In this document: one piece after another, positions 7,147-16,200 of the stretch
How the letters are laid out: each line of letters opens with the position of its first letter
Position numbering within the stretch: position 1 is the stretch's first letter
DNA from: an uncultured Bacteroidota bacterium
Lineage (GTDB): Bacteria > Bacteroidota > Bacteroidia > Chitinophagales > Chitinophagaceae
Direction of reading: 5' to 3'
Assembly (NCBI GenBank): GCA_903904855.1
Contig: CAIVEH010000170.1
Span: forward strand, 1-38,444
Length of the DNA stretch: 38,444 nucleotides
Translations under genes and position numbers: made by a program
Notes under the pieces: generated by a model
Told to the model about the DNA's origin: nothing
The model's database searches: none
What the model saw: only the letters and a program-made list of their open reading frames with translations

Positions 7147-8187
7147 TTGACAAAGCCAGATAGCAGGGCCCCCTTTAGGGGTCAGGGATATAAAATCGAC
7201 ATCCATACCCATATCATGCCGGAGCATGTACCCAACTGGTTTCAGAAGTTCGGGTATGGGGAGTTTATTCACCTGGAACACCACAAACCCTGCTGTGCAA
7301 GGATGATCAAGGGTGACAAGGTGTTCAGGGAGATAGAGCAAAACTGCTGGGACCCGGCTGCGCGCACCAAAGAAATGGATATGACAGAGGTGAGTACCCA
7401 GGTATTGAGTACCATCCCGGTTCTGTTTAACTATTTTGCCAAACCCGAACATGCGCTGGAGACCTCCCGTTTCTTCAACGACCATATAGCCCAGTGTGTC
7501 GACCACCACCCTACCCGCTTCATAGGCATAGGCACCGTACCTATGCAGGATGTGGATACAGCCATAAAAGAGATGGAGCGCTGTGTAACAGAACTGAAAA
7601 TGCCCGGCCTCGAAATAGGCTCCAACATAAACAACCGCAACCTGAGTGACCCTTATTTTGCGCCCTTCTGGGAGGCGGCCGAGCAACTGGATTGCAGCAT
7701 ATTTGTGCACCCCTGGGAGATGATGGGCGAGAATGATATGGCCCGTTACTGGCTGCCCTGGCTCGTAGGTATGCCAGCCGAGACGAGTCGGGCTATTTGC
7801 TCCATGATCTTTGGTGGGGTGTTTGAAAAATACCCGAAATTGAGAGTGGCATTTGCGCATGGTGGAGGCAGTTTCCCGCTCACCATTGGCCGCATAGAGC
7901 ATGGCTTTAATGTTCGCCCTGACCTGTGCGCTATTGACAACCCAGTTAACCCAAGAGACTATATCGGCAGGTTCTGGATTGATGCTCTGGTACACGACCC
8001 CAAGGCACTCGACTTTGTAATCGACATCATGGGCCATGATCATATCTGTATGGGCAGCGATTATCCTTTCCCATTGGGTGAACATCATCCCGGCAAGCTG
8101 ATTGAAAGTATGGGTTATCCGGCTGAGCTTAAGGATAAATTGCTTTATAAAAATGCAATGGATTGGCTGGGCAGGACATTATTATAA
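7147..8187 (+). CDS. ACMSD-type amidohydrolase (2-amino-3-carboxymuconate-6-semialdehyde decarboxylase)
   Basis: A 346-residue member of the amidohydrolase superfamily, best matching the zinc enzyme that decarboxylates 2-amino-3-carboxymuconate 6-semialdehyde in tryptophan/kynurenine or 2-nitrobenzoate breakdown. Metal ligands fit: H20 and H22 (DIHTHI), H188 (FVHPW), D305 (MGSDYPFPLGE), with H238 (FAHGGGSFP) as the presumed catalytic histidine. An in-frame stop at 7129-7131 leaves TTG at 7147 as the only plausible start. This gives about 11 more N-terminal residues than the Pseudomonas enzyme, encoded by an odd GC-rich patch. No other kynurenine-pathway genes are nearby. It converges on the beta-helix lipoprotein gene across a hairpin. 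Confidence 0.88.
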   Translation: MTKPDSRAPFRGQGYKIDIHTHIMPEHVPNWFQKFGYGEFIHLEHHKPCCARMIKGDKVFREIEQNCWDPAARTKEMDMTEVSTQVLSTIPVLFNYFAKPEHALETSRFFNDHIAQCVDHHPTRFIGIGTVPMQDVDTAIKEMERCVTELKMPGLEIGSNINNRNLSDPYFAPFWEAAEQLDCSIFVHPWEMMGENDMARYWLPWLVGMPAETSRAICSMIFGGVFEKYPKLRVAFAHGGGSFPLTIGRIEHGFNVRPDLCAIDNPVNPRDYIGRFWIDALVHDPKALDFVIDIMGHDHICMGSDYPFPLGEHHPGKLIESMGYPAELKDKLLYKNAMDWLGRTLL

Positions 8188-8200
8188 TATCACATCATTT

Positions 8201-8233
8201 AGATTTGTCAACTTTTTAAAAGTTGACAAATCT
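8201..8233. terminator. Bidirectional terminator hairpin
   Basis: A near-perfect palindrome of two 16-base arms (8201-8216 and 8218-8233, AGATTTGTCAACTTTT and its complement). It lies between the stop of the ACMSD gene (8187) and the stop of the convergent lipoprotein gene (8254). The A/T-rich flanks give U-rich tails in either direction. Confidence 0.85.
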
Positions 8234-8253
8234 TCTTTAATAATAAACAGCTA

Positions 8254-9735
8254 TTATTTACTTTTATAACATCCAATATCCATTGGATTACCCCAACCTG
8301 TACCTTCCAGGTCGGTAATGGCACTTAATACATTTATTCCAGTTCCGGAAGCCGGTGAGTTAGTTGGAATGTGAAAATCGCCCTTGGCGGTATTTTTAAA
8401 TAGTGGATCCTGGTTTAAGATGCTGGTAGATAAGTGTTGAATAAATGGCTCTCTCACTTTACCCATTTTCATGAGGCAATTGTCAGTTATCAGGTGGGCA
8501 ACTGTCCCTCCAGGGCTGCCGGTAGTATCAAAAACCACCTCACTATCCAGCGATCCATACACAATACAGTTGCGCATCGTTGCATTCAGGTTGGAAAAAT
8601 AAACCGGGTGGCCGCTCACACCATCCCAGTAATAGTCCAGAATAGCCAAAGTTCCGGCGGCAGCATGAGATACTGCAGCTGTGCCATAATTGGCAAATGT
8701 GCAATTCGTGAATGAATCATTTCCGCCTAGTATTATAGCCAGCGCTTGCTGACCTGTTGTATGTATAAGGCAGTTGGTCGCTGATATAGATCCGTTAAAT
8801 GAATAGATACCATAGCCGTAAGAATTTTCAATAATACAGTTGTTTAAAATCAGTTGCGGACTTAAGGGATCATAACTGGTATCAGATGCAAGCCATATGG
8901 CCGCCGCTACCCCTAGCGATCCGTTGCCACAATTCTTAATAATGTTTTTATTAAGCTTACTTCCCTTGCTTTGCCTGTCGAAATAAAGCCCGCCCCACTC
9001 ACCTGGGTAACCTATATAACCAAAGTAAGCTCTGTCAAGGCGATCACCCTGAAAGATTACGCTGTCACCACTATTGCCTGTAGTACCAGACGAAAGTTTT
9101 CCGAAAACAGTAATGTTAGCTGTCTGGTGCATATATATCCTACAGCCCAGAGGAATAGTTAATTTTACACCTGGATTTATCTGCAGCCCTCTCGGTTTAG
9201 AGGTATCTCCAGTCCAAATAATAACATACGGAAGTGTGGTGGTCCAGGTATCGTCATTTTTCAAAGCGCTATCTATAATGTAATGTGCATTCTGCCCAAA
9301 TGCTGTAAAAGGAACTGTAAAAGTCTTACCATTCATAGTGGCAACTAATGCATCAGTAATCAAAAACGGAGAGGTAGCGCTTGTCGGGTCAATATTTACT
9401 GTTGCAAAAACATATATACTGTCGTGGGGCGCTATTTTTATATTACCTGCTGTGTTCCCCACTTTACCATCTACATTCAGGTGAAAATAGGATGCTGCAC
9501 CATTCAGCAATACAATAGAACTGATTACTACTGCTTCACTTTGCGGATTATAAATCAGTATCTGGTTGGTGAAACTGCCTGCTTTTGTAAATACCGTATC
9601 AAACTTCAACGTATCGGTTGAGAAGGTAATAATGCCCCCGTTGGTTAGGGTATTTACCTTCTTGCAGGATACACCTAGGAATATTGTTGCTACTACTACT
9701 GCCAGTACGAATATCTGATTGTTTTTACCCCTCAT
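8254..9735 (-). CDS. Beta-helix lipoprotein
   Basis: A 493-residue protein. The start at 9735 is chosen over an upstream ATG at 9846 because it gives a proper lipoprotein signal: MRGKNNQIFVLAVVVATIFL then GVSC with the lipobox cysteine at residue 24. Residues about 40-180 are a beta-sandwich-like region. From about 220 on, the chain reads as a right-handed parallel beta-helix with repeated N-C turns (NNCIIENS, TNCLIHTT, TNCTFANY, RNCIVYG, DNCLMK), as in pectate-lyase-fold carbohydrate-binding or carbohydrate-cleaving proteins. It ends DIGCYKSK. No catalytic residues can be named, so the substrate is unknown. It probably sits on the outer membrane or in the periplasm and stands alone on the minus strand. 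Confidence 0.82.
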   Translation of the reverse strand: MRGKNNQIFVLAVVVATIFLGVSCKKVNTLTNGGIITFSTDTLKFDTVFTKAGSFTNQILIYNPQSEAVVISSIVLLNGAASYFHLNVDGKVGNTAGNIKIAPHDSIYVFATVNIDPTSATSPFLITDALVATMNGKTFTVPFTAFGQNAHYIIDSALKNDDTWTTTLPYVIIWTGDTSKPRGLQINPGVKLTIPLGCRIYMHQTANITVFGKLSSGTTGNSGDSVIFQGDRLDRAYFGYIGYPGEWGGLYFDRQSKGSKLNKNIIKNCGNGSLGVAAAIWLASDTSYDPLSPQLILNNCIIENSYGYGIYSFNGSISATNCLIHTTGQQALAIILGGNDSFTNCTFANYGTAAVSHAAAGTLAILDYYWDGVSGHPVYFSNLNATMRNCIVYGSLDSEVVFDTTGSPGGTVAHLITDNCLMKMGKVREPFIQHLSTSILNQDPLFKNTAKGDFHIPTNSPASGTGINVLSAITDLEGTGWGNPMDIGCYKSK

Positions 9736-9883
9736 AATGTTTCTTCCCTGTAAAATTAAGGAAGTGATTGGATAACGGAGTAAATAAAGAAAATATTGCT
9801 GTTCTTGCACCTCACTGAGGAAATGGATGGCGTTACATTTTCTCAAAGAAGGAAAAATCCCTGCACATTGCCTGTTTCAATAG

Positions 9884-9891
9884 TACTTTTG
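9884..9891 (+). promoter_or_regulatory. Candidate -7 promoter element TACTTTTG
   Basis: An exact TAnnTTTG match 75 bases upstream of the ATG at 9967. The CGACTAA heptad repeat lies between the two, so it would form part of the 5' leader of the SAM hydrolase-like gene. No convincing -33 element was seen. Confidence 0.4.
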
Positions 9892-9926
9892 CAAAGGCAC
9901 CAGAACCAAAATGGTAAATTTACTTT

Positions 9927-9960
9927 CGACTGACGACTAACGACTAACGACTAACGACTC
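9927..9960 (+). repeat. CGACTAA heptad repeat (five units) before a start codon
   Basis: Five 7-base units: CGACTGA, three of CGACTAA, then a partial CGACTC. It is preceded by ACTTT and ends 6 bases before the ATG at 9967. The same unit, also after ACTTT, occurs three times at 24945-24965 before pdxA. Confidence 0.9.
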
Positions 9961-9966
9961 AAAAAA

Positions 9967-10743
9967 ATGGCCTGCATTACCCTCCTTTCCGATTTTGGCC
10001 TGCAAGAAGCCTCTGTGGCTATTGCTAAGGGGGTTTTAATGCAGCACAATCCTGATCTGACTATAGTTGATATCAGCCATGAGGTAAAGCAATTTTATAC
10101 TGCCCAGGCCGCTTATTTGCTGTCTGCTGCATGGCACCATTTTCCTTCAGGCACCTGCCATATTTTATTGTTCGATCTTTTTTCAGAGAAAACAGTGAGC
10201 GTACTGGTAGCTGAAATGGATGGCCAATATTTTATTTCAGCCGATAGTGGTTTGTTACCTGCTGCTTTACCAACACCTCCTGAAACATGGATATTTAAAG
10301 AACTCTCACCGGCAGAAACTTATATTGACTGGCTGCATGCAGCAAGTAAGGTTATAAACCAGTTGCAAGGCTCTGATATGGAAGTTATGAACCTGCAGCC
10401 ATTTAAGCCAAGGAATGCAAAGCAGAACAGGCCACTAGAAACGGGAGATACTATTAAATGTGATGTAATACACATTGACAGGTATGAAAATGTGGTGCTA
10501 AACATAACCCGTGAGCAATTTGAAAGTATTGGTAAAGGGCGACCTTTCCGGCTTGAGTATGTACAGGTTGAAGAGATAACCGAATTAAGTAACACCTATG
10601 CCGATGTAAAGCCCGGTCAGAAGTTGTGCAGATTCAACAGCAATGGCTACCTGGAAATATGTGTAAACCGGGGCAATGCTGCCAGCCTCTTCGGACTAAA
10701 GCTGGGAGGTATGAAAAACGAAATTAAAATAACATTCGGATGA
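9967..10743 (+). CDS. Divergent SAM hydrolase / SAM-dependent halogenase family (DUF62) protein
   Basis: A 258-residue protein with the fold signatures of the family that cleaves S-adenosylmethionine with water, chloride or fluoride. Visible are LSDFG at 7-11 (family: TDFG), IVDISHEV at 33-40, HHFPSGTCHILLFD at 57-70, SADSGLL at 91-97 (family: APDNG) and IDRYENVVLNIT with the conserved Asp and Asn. The canonical VDPGVGxxR loop is replaced by LFDLFSEKTV: the aspartate (D70) stays, but the arginine seems to be missing. The histidine of the FHGRDIF motif also has no clear equivalent (TYIDWLHAA). The fold is likely kept, while activity is doubtful. It overlaps the next gene by four bases (ATGA), so the two are co-translated. 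Confidence 0.82.
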   Translation: MACITLLSDFGLQEASVAIAKGVLMQHNPDLTIVDISHEVKQFYTAQAAYLLSAAWHHFPSGTCHILLFDLFSEKTVSVLVAEMDGQYFISADSGLLPAALPTPPETWIFKELSPAETYIDWLHAASKVINQLQGSDMEVMNLQPFKPRNAKQNRPLETGDTIKCDVIHIDRYENVVLNITREQFESIGKGRPFRLEYVQVEEITELSNTYADVKPGQKLCRFNSNGYLEICVNRGNAASLFGLKLGGMKNEIKITFG

Positions 10744-11024
10744 TAATACGTATAGTACAAATGACATTCAGGGAAGATGCAATTGGTGATTTTAAGGCGC
10801 TTTTTGAGGAGCGCAAAACCACGATAAAAGGTTTCCCGGGTTGCACCCACCTGGAACTTTGGCAGGATAGCAACCACCCAAATATCTTTTTTACCTACAG
10901 CCACTGGGATGCTGAATCAGATCTGGATCATTACCGCTTCAGTGATTTCTTTAAAGATACCTGGGGGCGGACCAAGTCGCTGTTTAAAGAGAAACCACAG
11001 GCATGGAGTGTTAACAGATGCTGA
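10740..11024 (+). CDS. ABM-domain (antibiotic biosynthesis monooxygenase-like) protein
   Basis: A 94-residue ferredoxin-like-fold protein of the ABM type (MIIRIVQMTFR..., then FKALFEERKTTIKGFPGCTHLELW, then NIFFTYSHWDAESDLDHYR). These small dimers include cofactor-free monooxygenases, haem-degrading enzymes and many proteins of unknown role. The ATG shares bases with the TGA of the upstream gene, so expression is coupled to the SAM hydrolase-like protein. The substrate is unknown. A short palindrome (TTTTCCGGAAAA, about 11031) lies between its stop and the convergent HIT gene and could be a weak terminator. Confidence 0.82.
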   Translation: MIIRIVQMTFREDAIGDFKALFEERKTTIKGFPGCTHLELWQDSNHPNIFFTYSHWDAESDLDHYRFSDFFKDTWGRTKSLFKEKPQAWSVNRC

Positions 11025-11057
11025 TCAGATTTTCCGGAAAATTCCGCAATATTAAAC

Positions 11058-11450
11058 CTACAAACAGGAAAGTATCCTTTGCTGAATATCTTTGAGCTGT
11101 TCTGGTGTTAATTTCAATTTAGGCTGATGAAAGTTCAGATCATTAGCTGAGTTGATTGGCAGCAGGTGCATATGGGCATGAGGCACCTCAAGGCCAATTA
11201 CCGATAACCCGCAACGATCGCAAGGGAATGCCTTCTCTATAGCCCTGGCAATTGGTTTTGCAAAGATCAGCCATTCTGATAGCAATGCATCACTTACATC
11301 AAAGAATTTATCTGTTTCCGTTTTAGGTACTACCAGTACATGACCTTCTCTTAACGGAAAAATGTCCAGAAAGGCAAAAAAATGATCGTTCTCAGCTATC
11401 TTATAACTTGGGATTTCACCCGCTATGATCCTGGAAAATATTGTTGCCAT
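11058..11450 (-). CDS. HIT family protein
   Basis: A 130-residue histidine-triad protein. The nucleotide-binding triad HAHMHL is at residues 91-96, with H91, H93 and H95. The N-terminal part (MATIFSRIIAGEIPSYKIAE...FPLREGHVLVVPK) is typical of bacterial HINT/HIT hydrolases that split nucleoside phosphoramidates or dinucleotides. The usual CxxC zinc pair near the N-terminus is absent, but a CDRC pair lies at 77-80. The ATG at 11450 is only one base from the greA stop, so it is almost certainly in the greA transcript. Confidence 0.92.
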   Translation of the reverse strand: MATIFSRIIAGEIPSYKIAENDHFFAFLDIFPLREGHVLVVPKTETDKFFDVSDALLSEWLIFAKPIARAIEKAFPCDRCGLSVIGLEVPHAHMHLLPINSANDLNFHQPKLKLTPEQLKDIQQRILSCL

Positions 11451-11451
11451 A

Positions 11452-11925
11452 TCAGATGCTTATACTTTCCACTTTGAACTTCAGCATTCCTCCTGGTGTA
11501 GTAACTTCAATAACTTCGCCAATATGTTTACCTAATAAGCCTTTCCCAATTGGTGAAGTAACGCTGATCTTTCCCAGTTTAATATCTGCTTCTCTCTCTG
11601 ACACCAATTGATATACCATAGTCTTTTTAGTACCGATATTAGTAACCCCAACTTTGCTCAGAACCGACACTTTGCTTACATCAATATCTTTAGCATCAAT
11701 TACCCTAGCCGACATAAGGGCGGTCTGAAGATGTGCAATTTTAGCTTCATGATGGCCCTGAGCTTCCTTGGCGGCATCATATTCTGCATTTTCTTTCAGG
11801 TCACCTTTTTCTCTTGCTTCAGCTATCTGCCTGGCGATTTCGGCACGCCCGGTGGTTTTAAGCATGTTCAGCTCCTCTTTCATTTGCTCCAAAGTCTCTT
11901 TCGTCAGGTAGTTTAAATCTGCCAT
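11452..11925 (-). CDS. greA: Transcription elongation factor GreA
   Basis: A 157-residue cytoplasmic factor that enters the RNA polymerase secondary channel and stimulates cleavage of backtracked RNA. The N-terminal coiled coil is visible (about 8-75), with the acidic tip GDLKENAEYDAAKE (D42 and E45), which positions the catalytic magnesium. The C-terminal half has the FKBP-like domain ending in SPIGKGLLGKHIGEVIEVTTPGG. Length and motifs are standard. It is followed after one base by the HIT gene. Its leader contains a hairpin with a U-tract, described separately. Confidence 0.96.
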   Translation of the reverse strand: MADLNYLTKETLEQMKEELNMLKTTGRAEIARQIAEAREKGDLKENAEYDAAKEAQGHHEAKIAHLQTALMSARVIDAKDIDVSKVSVLSKVGVTNIGTKKTMVYQLVSEREADIKLGKISVTSPIGKGLLGKHIGEVIEVTTPGGMLKFKVESISI

Positions 11926-11950
11926 TTTAATTTATTTTTATTACTACAGA

Positions 11951-11983
11951 AAAAAAATACAACGCCTCTTGTTCAGAAGCGTT
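11951..11983 (-). terminator. Hairpin with U-tract between the porV-like gene and greA
   Basis: On the minus strand a stem AACGCTTCT / AGAGGCGTT, with one mismatch, closes a 5-base loop and is followed by GTATTTTTTTTCTG, a classic intrinsic terminator tail. It sits 67 bases after the PorV-like stop (12050), so it most simply ends the surface-protein operon. A candidate promoter lies just before it, so it could also act as a greA leader terminator. Confidence 0.75.
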
Positions 11984-11989
11984 GCAATG

Positions 11990-11997
11990 CAAAAATA
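11990..11997 (-). promoter_or_regulatory. Candidate promoter for greA-HIT (TATTTTTG, with TTTG at -33)
   Basis: The minus strand carries TATTTTTG, an exact TAnnTTTG match, with a TTTG (12020-12023) 22 bases further upstream, the spacing expected of a Bacteroidota promoter. Transcription would begin at about 11985, at the base of the hairpin just described, giving a greA leader of about 60 bases. Confidence 0.45.
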
Positions 11998-12049
11998 CAA
12001 AAATTTAATTATCGTAATACAAAACTGGTACAAAAAAGAATCAACCCTA

Positions 12050-13135
12050 TTAACGGGTCATCCTTATTGCGATCATATGAACACCATTGGCTGGGCGCTG
12101 GGTTGGTCTGAAGGAATAATCAAGTGATACCAATGGAGATTTTGCTCCGCCAAATCTCGTTTGAGCTGTAAGACCAAAAGCCAATCCCTGATACATGGTG
12201 GTACTTGTGCTCATATTGCCAATACCATTTTCATAACGATAAGCAGCACGAGCCATAAACATACCTCTGTAACCGTATTCAACTCCGGCGCCCAGATAAT
12301 CATTATTAAATGAATTGGATGTAAAGTTACCAAATGCAGTAAGCCTGTGCTGTGGAGTTGCATCTTTACTACTCAAATGGTTTTGGTCCAGGTACATATC
12401 ATAAGCAAGTCCGATATTCAGGTTTGTTGGTAATTCAAATTTATCAGATGGATAATTTGCTGTTACAGCAAATTTCGGGTTGCTCTGAGGCTGATCAGCA
12501 TTGATAGCAAAACCGGTTCCGCTAAACCTCATATTAGTACCAATATTATGAAGTACAATACCAAAATGAAAGTTGTCTCTCTTTCCGGTTACATATTGGA
12601 TACCTCCGTCAAATGCCAATCCCAATGCAGAAATATTATTGATCTGCTCAGAAACATACGTGGCAGCTACCCCTGCATTAATATGTGTTGAAAACTGTTT
12701 TGAAAAGCCCAACTGAACGTTGAGAAACTGTGGATGATAGGAACCATAACCTTCAGGATTAAAATAATCCGTTGCAGTAATATCTCCAAATCCAACAGAC
12801 ATAATATTCACACCAATAACACCGGCATCACCAAGCTTTTGTGCCACTGCCAGATTATTAATAGATATACCTGTTCCGCTCAGGTAGATACCATGCGAAA
12901 TTCCTACCTGGAACCCTGAATCATTGGCAAGCCCTGCAATATTAATTTTCAATGCCTCAATTCCATCAGTTGAAGCTGTATTCAGACCGAAACTGCCCGA
13001 ACTACGAGCCCAGGGATTAATTTGCAATTCTGGTGCTCCAGCTTGTCCAACCCGGTCTTTATTCCCTGCAAAAGCACTGTATGAAATGCCTATAGCAAAA
13101 ACTGCAACGAAAACTTTAATCGAAAAATTGTTCAT
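12050..13135 (-). CDS. PorV/PorQ family outer-membrane protein
   Basis: A 361-residue FadL-like beta-barrel protein. Residues 1-23 form a signal peptide. The mature N-terminus GQAGAPELQINPWARSSGSF, with a following LNTAS and EALKINIAGLA, is the typical start of PorV/PorQ-like proteins. In the type IX secretion system PorV carries substrates to the attachment complex, but many Bacteroidota have several paralogues tied to one particular exported protein. The length and the alternating amphipathic strands fit a barrel. It is the third gene of a minus-strand operon after the TonB receptor and the 1358-residue exported protein, which supports a role in displaying that protein. Being the core PorV is less likely, because no other T9SS genes lie here. 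Confidence 0.85.
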   Translation of the reverse strand: MNNFSIKVFVAVFAIGISYSAFAGNKDRVGQAGAPELQINPWARSSGSFGLNTASTDGIEALKINIAGLANDSGFQVGISHGIYLSGTGISINNLAVAQKLGDAGVIGVNIMSVGFGDITATDYFNPEGYGSYHPQFLNVQLGFSKQFSTHINAGVAATYVSEQINNISALGLAFDGGIQYVTGKRDNFHFGIVLHNIGTNMRFSGTGFAINADQPQSNPKFAVTANYPSDKFELPTNLNIGLAYDMYLDQNHLSSKDATPQHRLTAFGNFTSNSFNNDYLGAGVEYGYRGMFMARAAYRYENGIGNMSTSTTMYQGLAFGLTAQTRFGGAKSPLVSLDYSFRPTQRPANGVHMIAIRMTR

Positions 13136-13163
13136 AATTTTATTGAATAAGAAATTACTAATA

Positions 13164-13190
13164 TTCGGGGTAGCATAATACTACCCCGAA
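13164..13190. promoter_or_regulatory. Hairpin between the 1358-residue protein gene and the PorV-like gene
   Basis: A perfect 10-base stem (TTCGGGGTAG at 13164-13173 and its complement at 13181-13190) with a 7-base loop. No run of T follows it on the minus strand, so it is more likely a structure for mRNA processing, stability or partial attenuation than a full terminator. Confidence 0.65.
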
Positions 13191-13202
13191 AAACCAATAC
13201 TA

Positions 13203-16200
13203 TTAATATGATGTTACATCAAGAGGCCTCATTGCGCCAAACCACTTAATAACAGTTTCACCTATACCTACTGCATTTACATGTATCAGGTACATACCAC
13301 TGGAAACAGGTAAACCAGCTGTATTTTTTACATCCCAATCTATATAAGGAGTAGATGCGTCGTTCTTTGAAAGGCTGCGAACAAGTGCTCCGTCAAGTGT
13401 ATAAATATTGATGTATACTTGTGCAGGCAGGTTAATAATTCTTACTTTGGTATCAAACCTGTTTTGCTCATAACCTGAATAACCATAATACGGATTAGGT
13501 ACAGCAAATATCCTGTTAACCAGACTTCCGGCATTTGGATTATCACCTCTGCTGGTAGGCGCTAAACCCTTCGTACTAAATGTGTAATTAGGATTTGCCA
13601 TCTGGCCAGCAGCAGCTTTTGGAGCAGGCAATGTTGTAGTATCTACAGCAAGTAATGGTGCATATGGCCTGTTTACACGGAATCTCAACTTGGTTTGTGT
13701 TGGTATTAACCCATGACCATTTTTGTTCAATGGCGCCAGTTTAAATCCAAAATTCAAAGTTGGTACGCCTACCCATGCTACATCATTATAGGCAGTTCTA
13801 AGGAAGTTTGGAATTTTTGGTGATCCAGATCCTTGTTTAACTAAAGAAACAAATGCACTATCTTTATCATACTGAGTATTTAGGACATAAATAATATGCT
13901 TGCCACCATAAATTATTGAATTATCGTAAAAACTCATCTGGTTTGAAGTCGGGTTCCATATCATATCACCACCATTATCATTACCCAGATATGAGTCCTC
14001 ACCAAACACAATATTCAGGCGCTTACCGGTACTCTGATCAATTGCATAACCAGGGAACCAGGACATACTCTTATTGGTGGAGTTATCATCATAAACTGGG
14101 GTATTATATGTTCCGTCAGGAGAAACATTACCAGACCATCCTGCATGTTGCCTTAACTCAAATTTGCTTGCTCCGCCCTGTGCTAATGTTGGATCTTCCT
14201 GTTCTTCAATTACTGCACACCTGGTCCAATAAGCAACCGTATCTGTCAATACCAGGTCTATGTCAGGTAAAGTCTTAAAGTTTGCTTGTGTTTGTGTTTG
14301 TACATTATAAGCTACCTGAAATCCGCATGGAATACCAGGCTGCACATTCATATTTATATAAGATGCAGCTAATACATATGGCCCCCAGGTACTTTTGGTT
14401 GGACCAAAATTAGCGAACATATTTTCGTATGACATAGAAGAATCAAGCCAATATCCACCTGACCTATTATCATTAAAATTACATGGATTACCCGGACCGG
14501 TAGGACCTGGCGGAGTATAAGTCGTTTTATAATTACTGGTTTTTCCTGCCCTTAACCAGTTCTGAAAACTACTATCAGCCTGGTCCTGAATACCTGCCAG
14601 CCATGGTAAAGTAGAATCTGCAAAGGTAATATCAGAACCTATATAACCATTACCACTTAACTGGTTAACACCAGGTGCTGCCGGCTGACTGACATTTATT
14701 GAAATACCGTATTTTGCCAGAATCTGCTCATTTATCACATTGATACCATGTTCACTATAGATAGTATCCACAACTGAACCATTTAAATCGTAAGCTGTCA
14801 ACCTCCATCCGGCTAATGTATCAAATCCTGTGGAATGGCTATTGTTTACAATTTGTAATGACCAGTTTAATGGAGCAACCATTACCGGATCAATAACTTT
14901 TACATCTATAGGTCCGCTACCAGGAAGGTAAGTAGCTTTCTTTACCATATTATTATCTCTTGCTTCAGCTTCTGAGGCGGCATCCATCTGGTCGAAATTA
15001 CCACCATTTCCTTGCCCTTCAAGCCTTGTAACTGATACTCCGCTACCATAAACAGAATTAATTACTGTACCCATATCCCCATTGGCAGGATTAGGAAGAG
15101 CTGGAATAATCTTAATATCATTACCACCAGCGGCGTGTGAACTGGATATATATGGAGTACCCTGAGTATTATTAGGATTCTGATCATTAAAAGGAACAAA
15201 ATTATTATAAGCATAGGCAATAGCTACGAAATAATAGGTGTGGTAGTTGATAAACTGATTATCAGCTGATGTAGCAAACTGGTCGGTGGTAAGTACAAAA
15301 CTATGTACTATACCACTATCCTTACCTACTACTTTTATCTGTGGTACGAAGGTATTACTGGATACTGCCAGGTCCTGTACATAATTTACTATCTGGGTAA
15401 CACCATCATGAATATCACATTCGAAAACTTCCTGAGCCACAGTATGGTCAACTTCACCAGTAGTCTGATTAAAGATATCAGCTGAAGATACATTGCTGTT
15501 TGCCAACTGGAAAACACGATAACCCTGGAATTTGTAAAGTGAGTCACTAGCATTTGCAGAACCTTTTGATTTTACAACCAGCTGATGATATTGTACTGAA
15601 TCCTTGTAGGTTCCATCTGTACGGCCATAATTTTCGCCAAAGTTATTGCTGCCTTCAGGATTAACCATATAAAACAATAACTTCCTGTCGAGCTCCCTGA
15701 CATATAAATTAGGAGCCTGAGGGCCTTCTACTGTCTTAAAATTATCATCAAACAGTGCCTGTGCCTGGTCATCAATGCTCTTGATTGTCTTGAAATTGGT
15801 AACAGGGCATCCGCCAGTAGGCTGCGGGGCCCATACACAACCAAAAGTAATATCATTTATAGCTCCTGGCATTAATTCAAATGGTCCAGAAGAGAAGATG
15901 AACCTTCTGTCTCCCGGATTATTATTACAGGAACATTCTGACCATTGGCTGTTATCACTTGGATCGCCCCAGAATACATAATTGGATTTCGGACCAGATC
16001 CATAACCTTTACTAGGACTGCTTGGACCGGCAAAATCATATGAAAAAGGCTGGCCATTCCTGATAGAACCTGTCATATAAAAATAGATCTGCACACCATT
16101 AGTTGGGTTACCTATTGTGCTTTGATCATTATTATAGTATGTGAAATTGGTCATTCCCAGTCTCTGAGCCGAATCCAGTTTTCCACTATGCCCCATAACC

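Noticed and set aside
7144-8088. A 314-codon open frame on the minus strand
   Set aside because: It lies wholly opposite the ACMSD gene, whose motifs are clear. The minus-strand translation shows no recognisable domain and is a codon-bias shadow.
9736-9846. N-terminal extension of the beta-helix lipoprotein from an ATG at 9846
   Set aside because: It would bury the lipoprotein signal (lipobox GVSC) 60 residues into the protein. The start at 9735 fits the signal.
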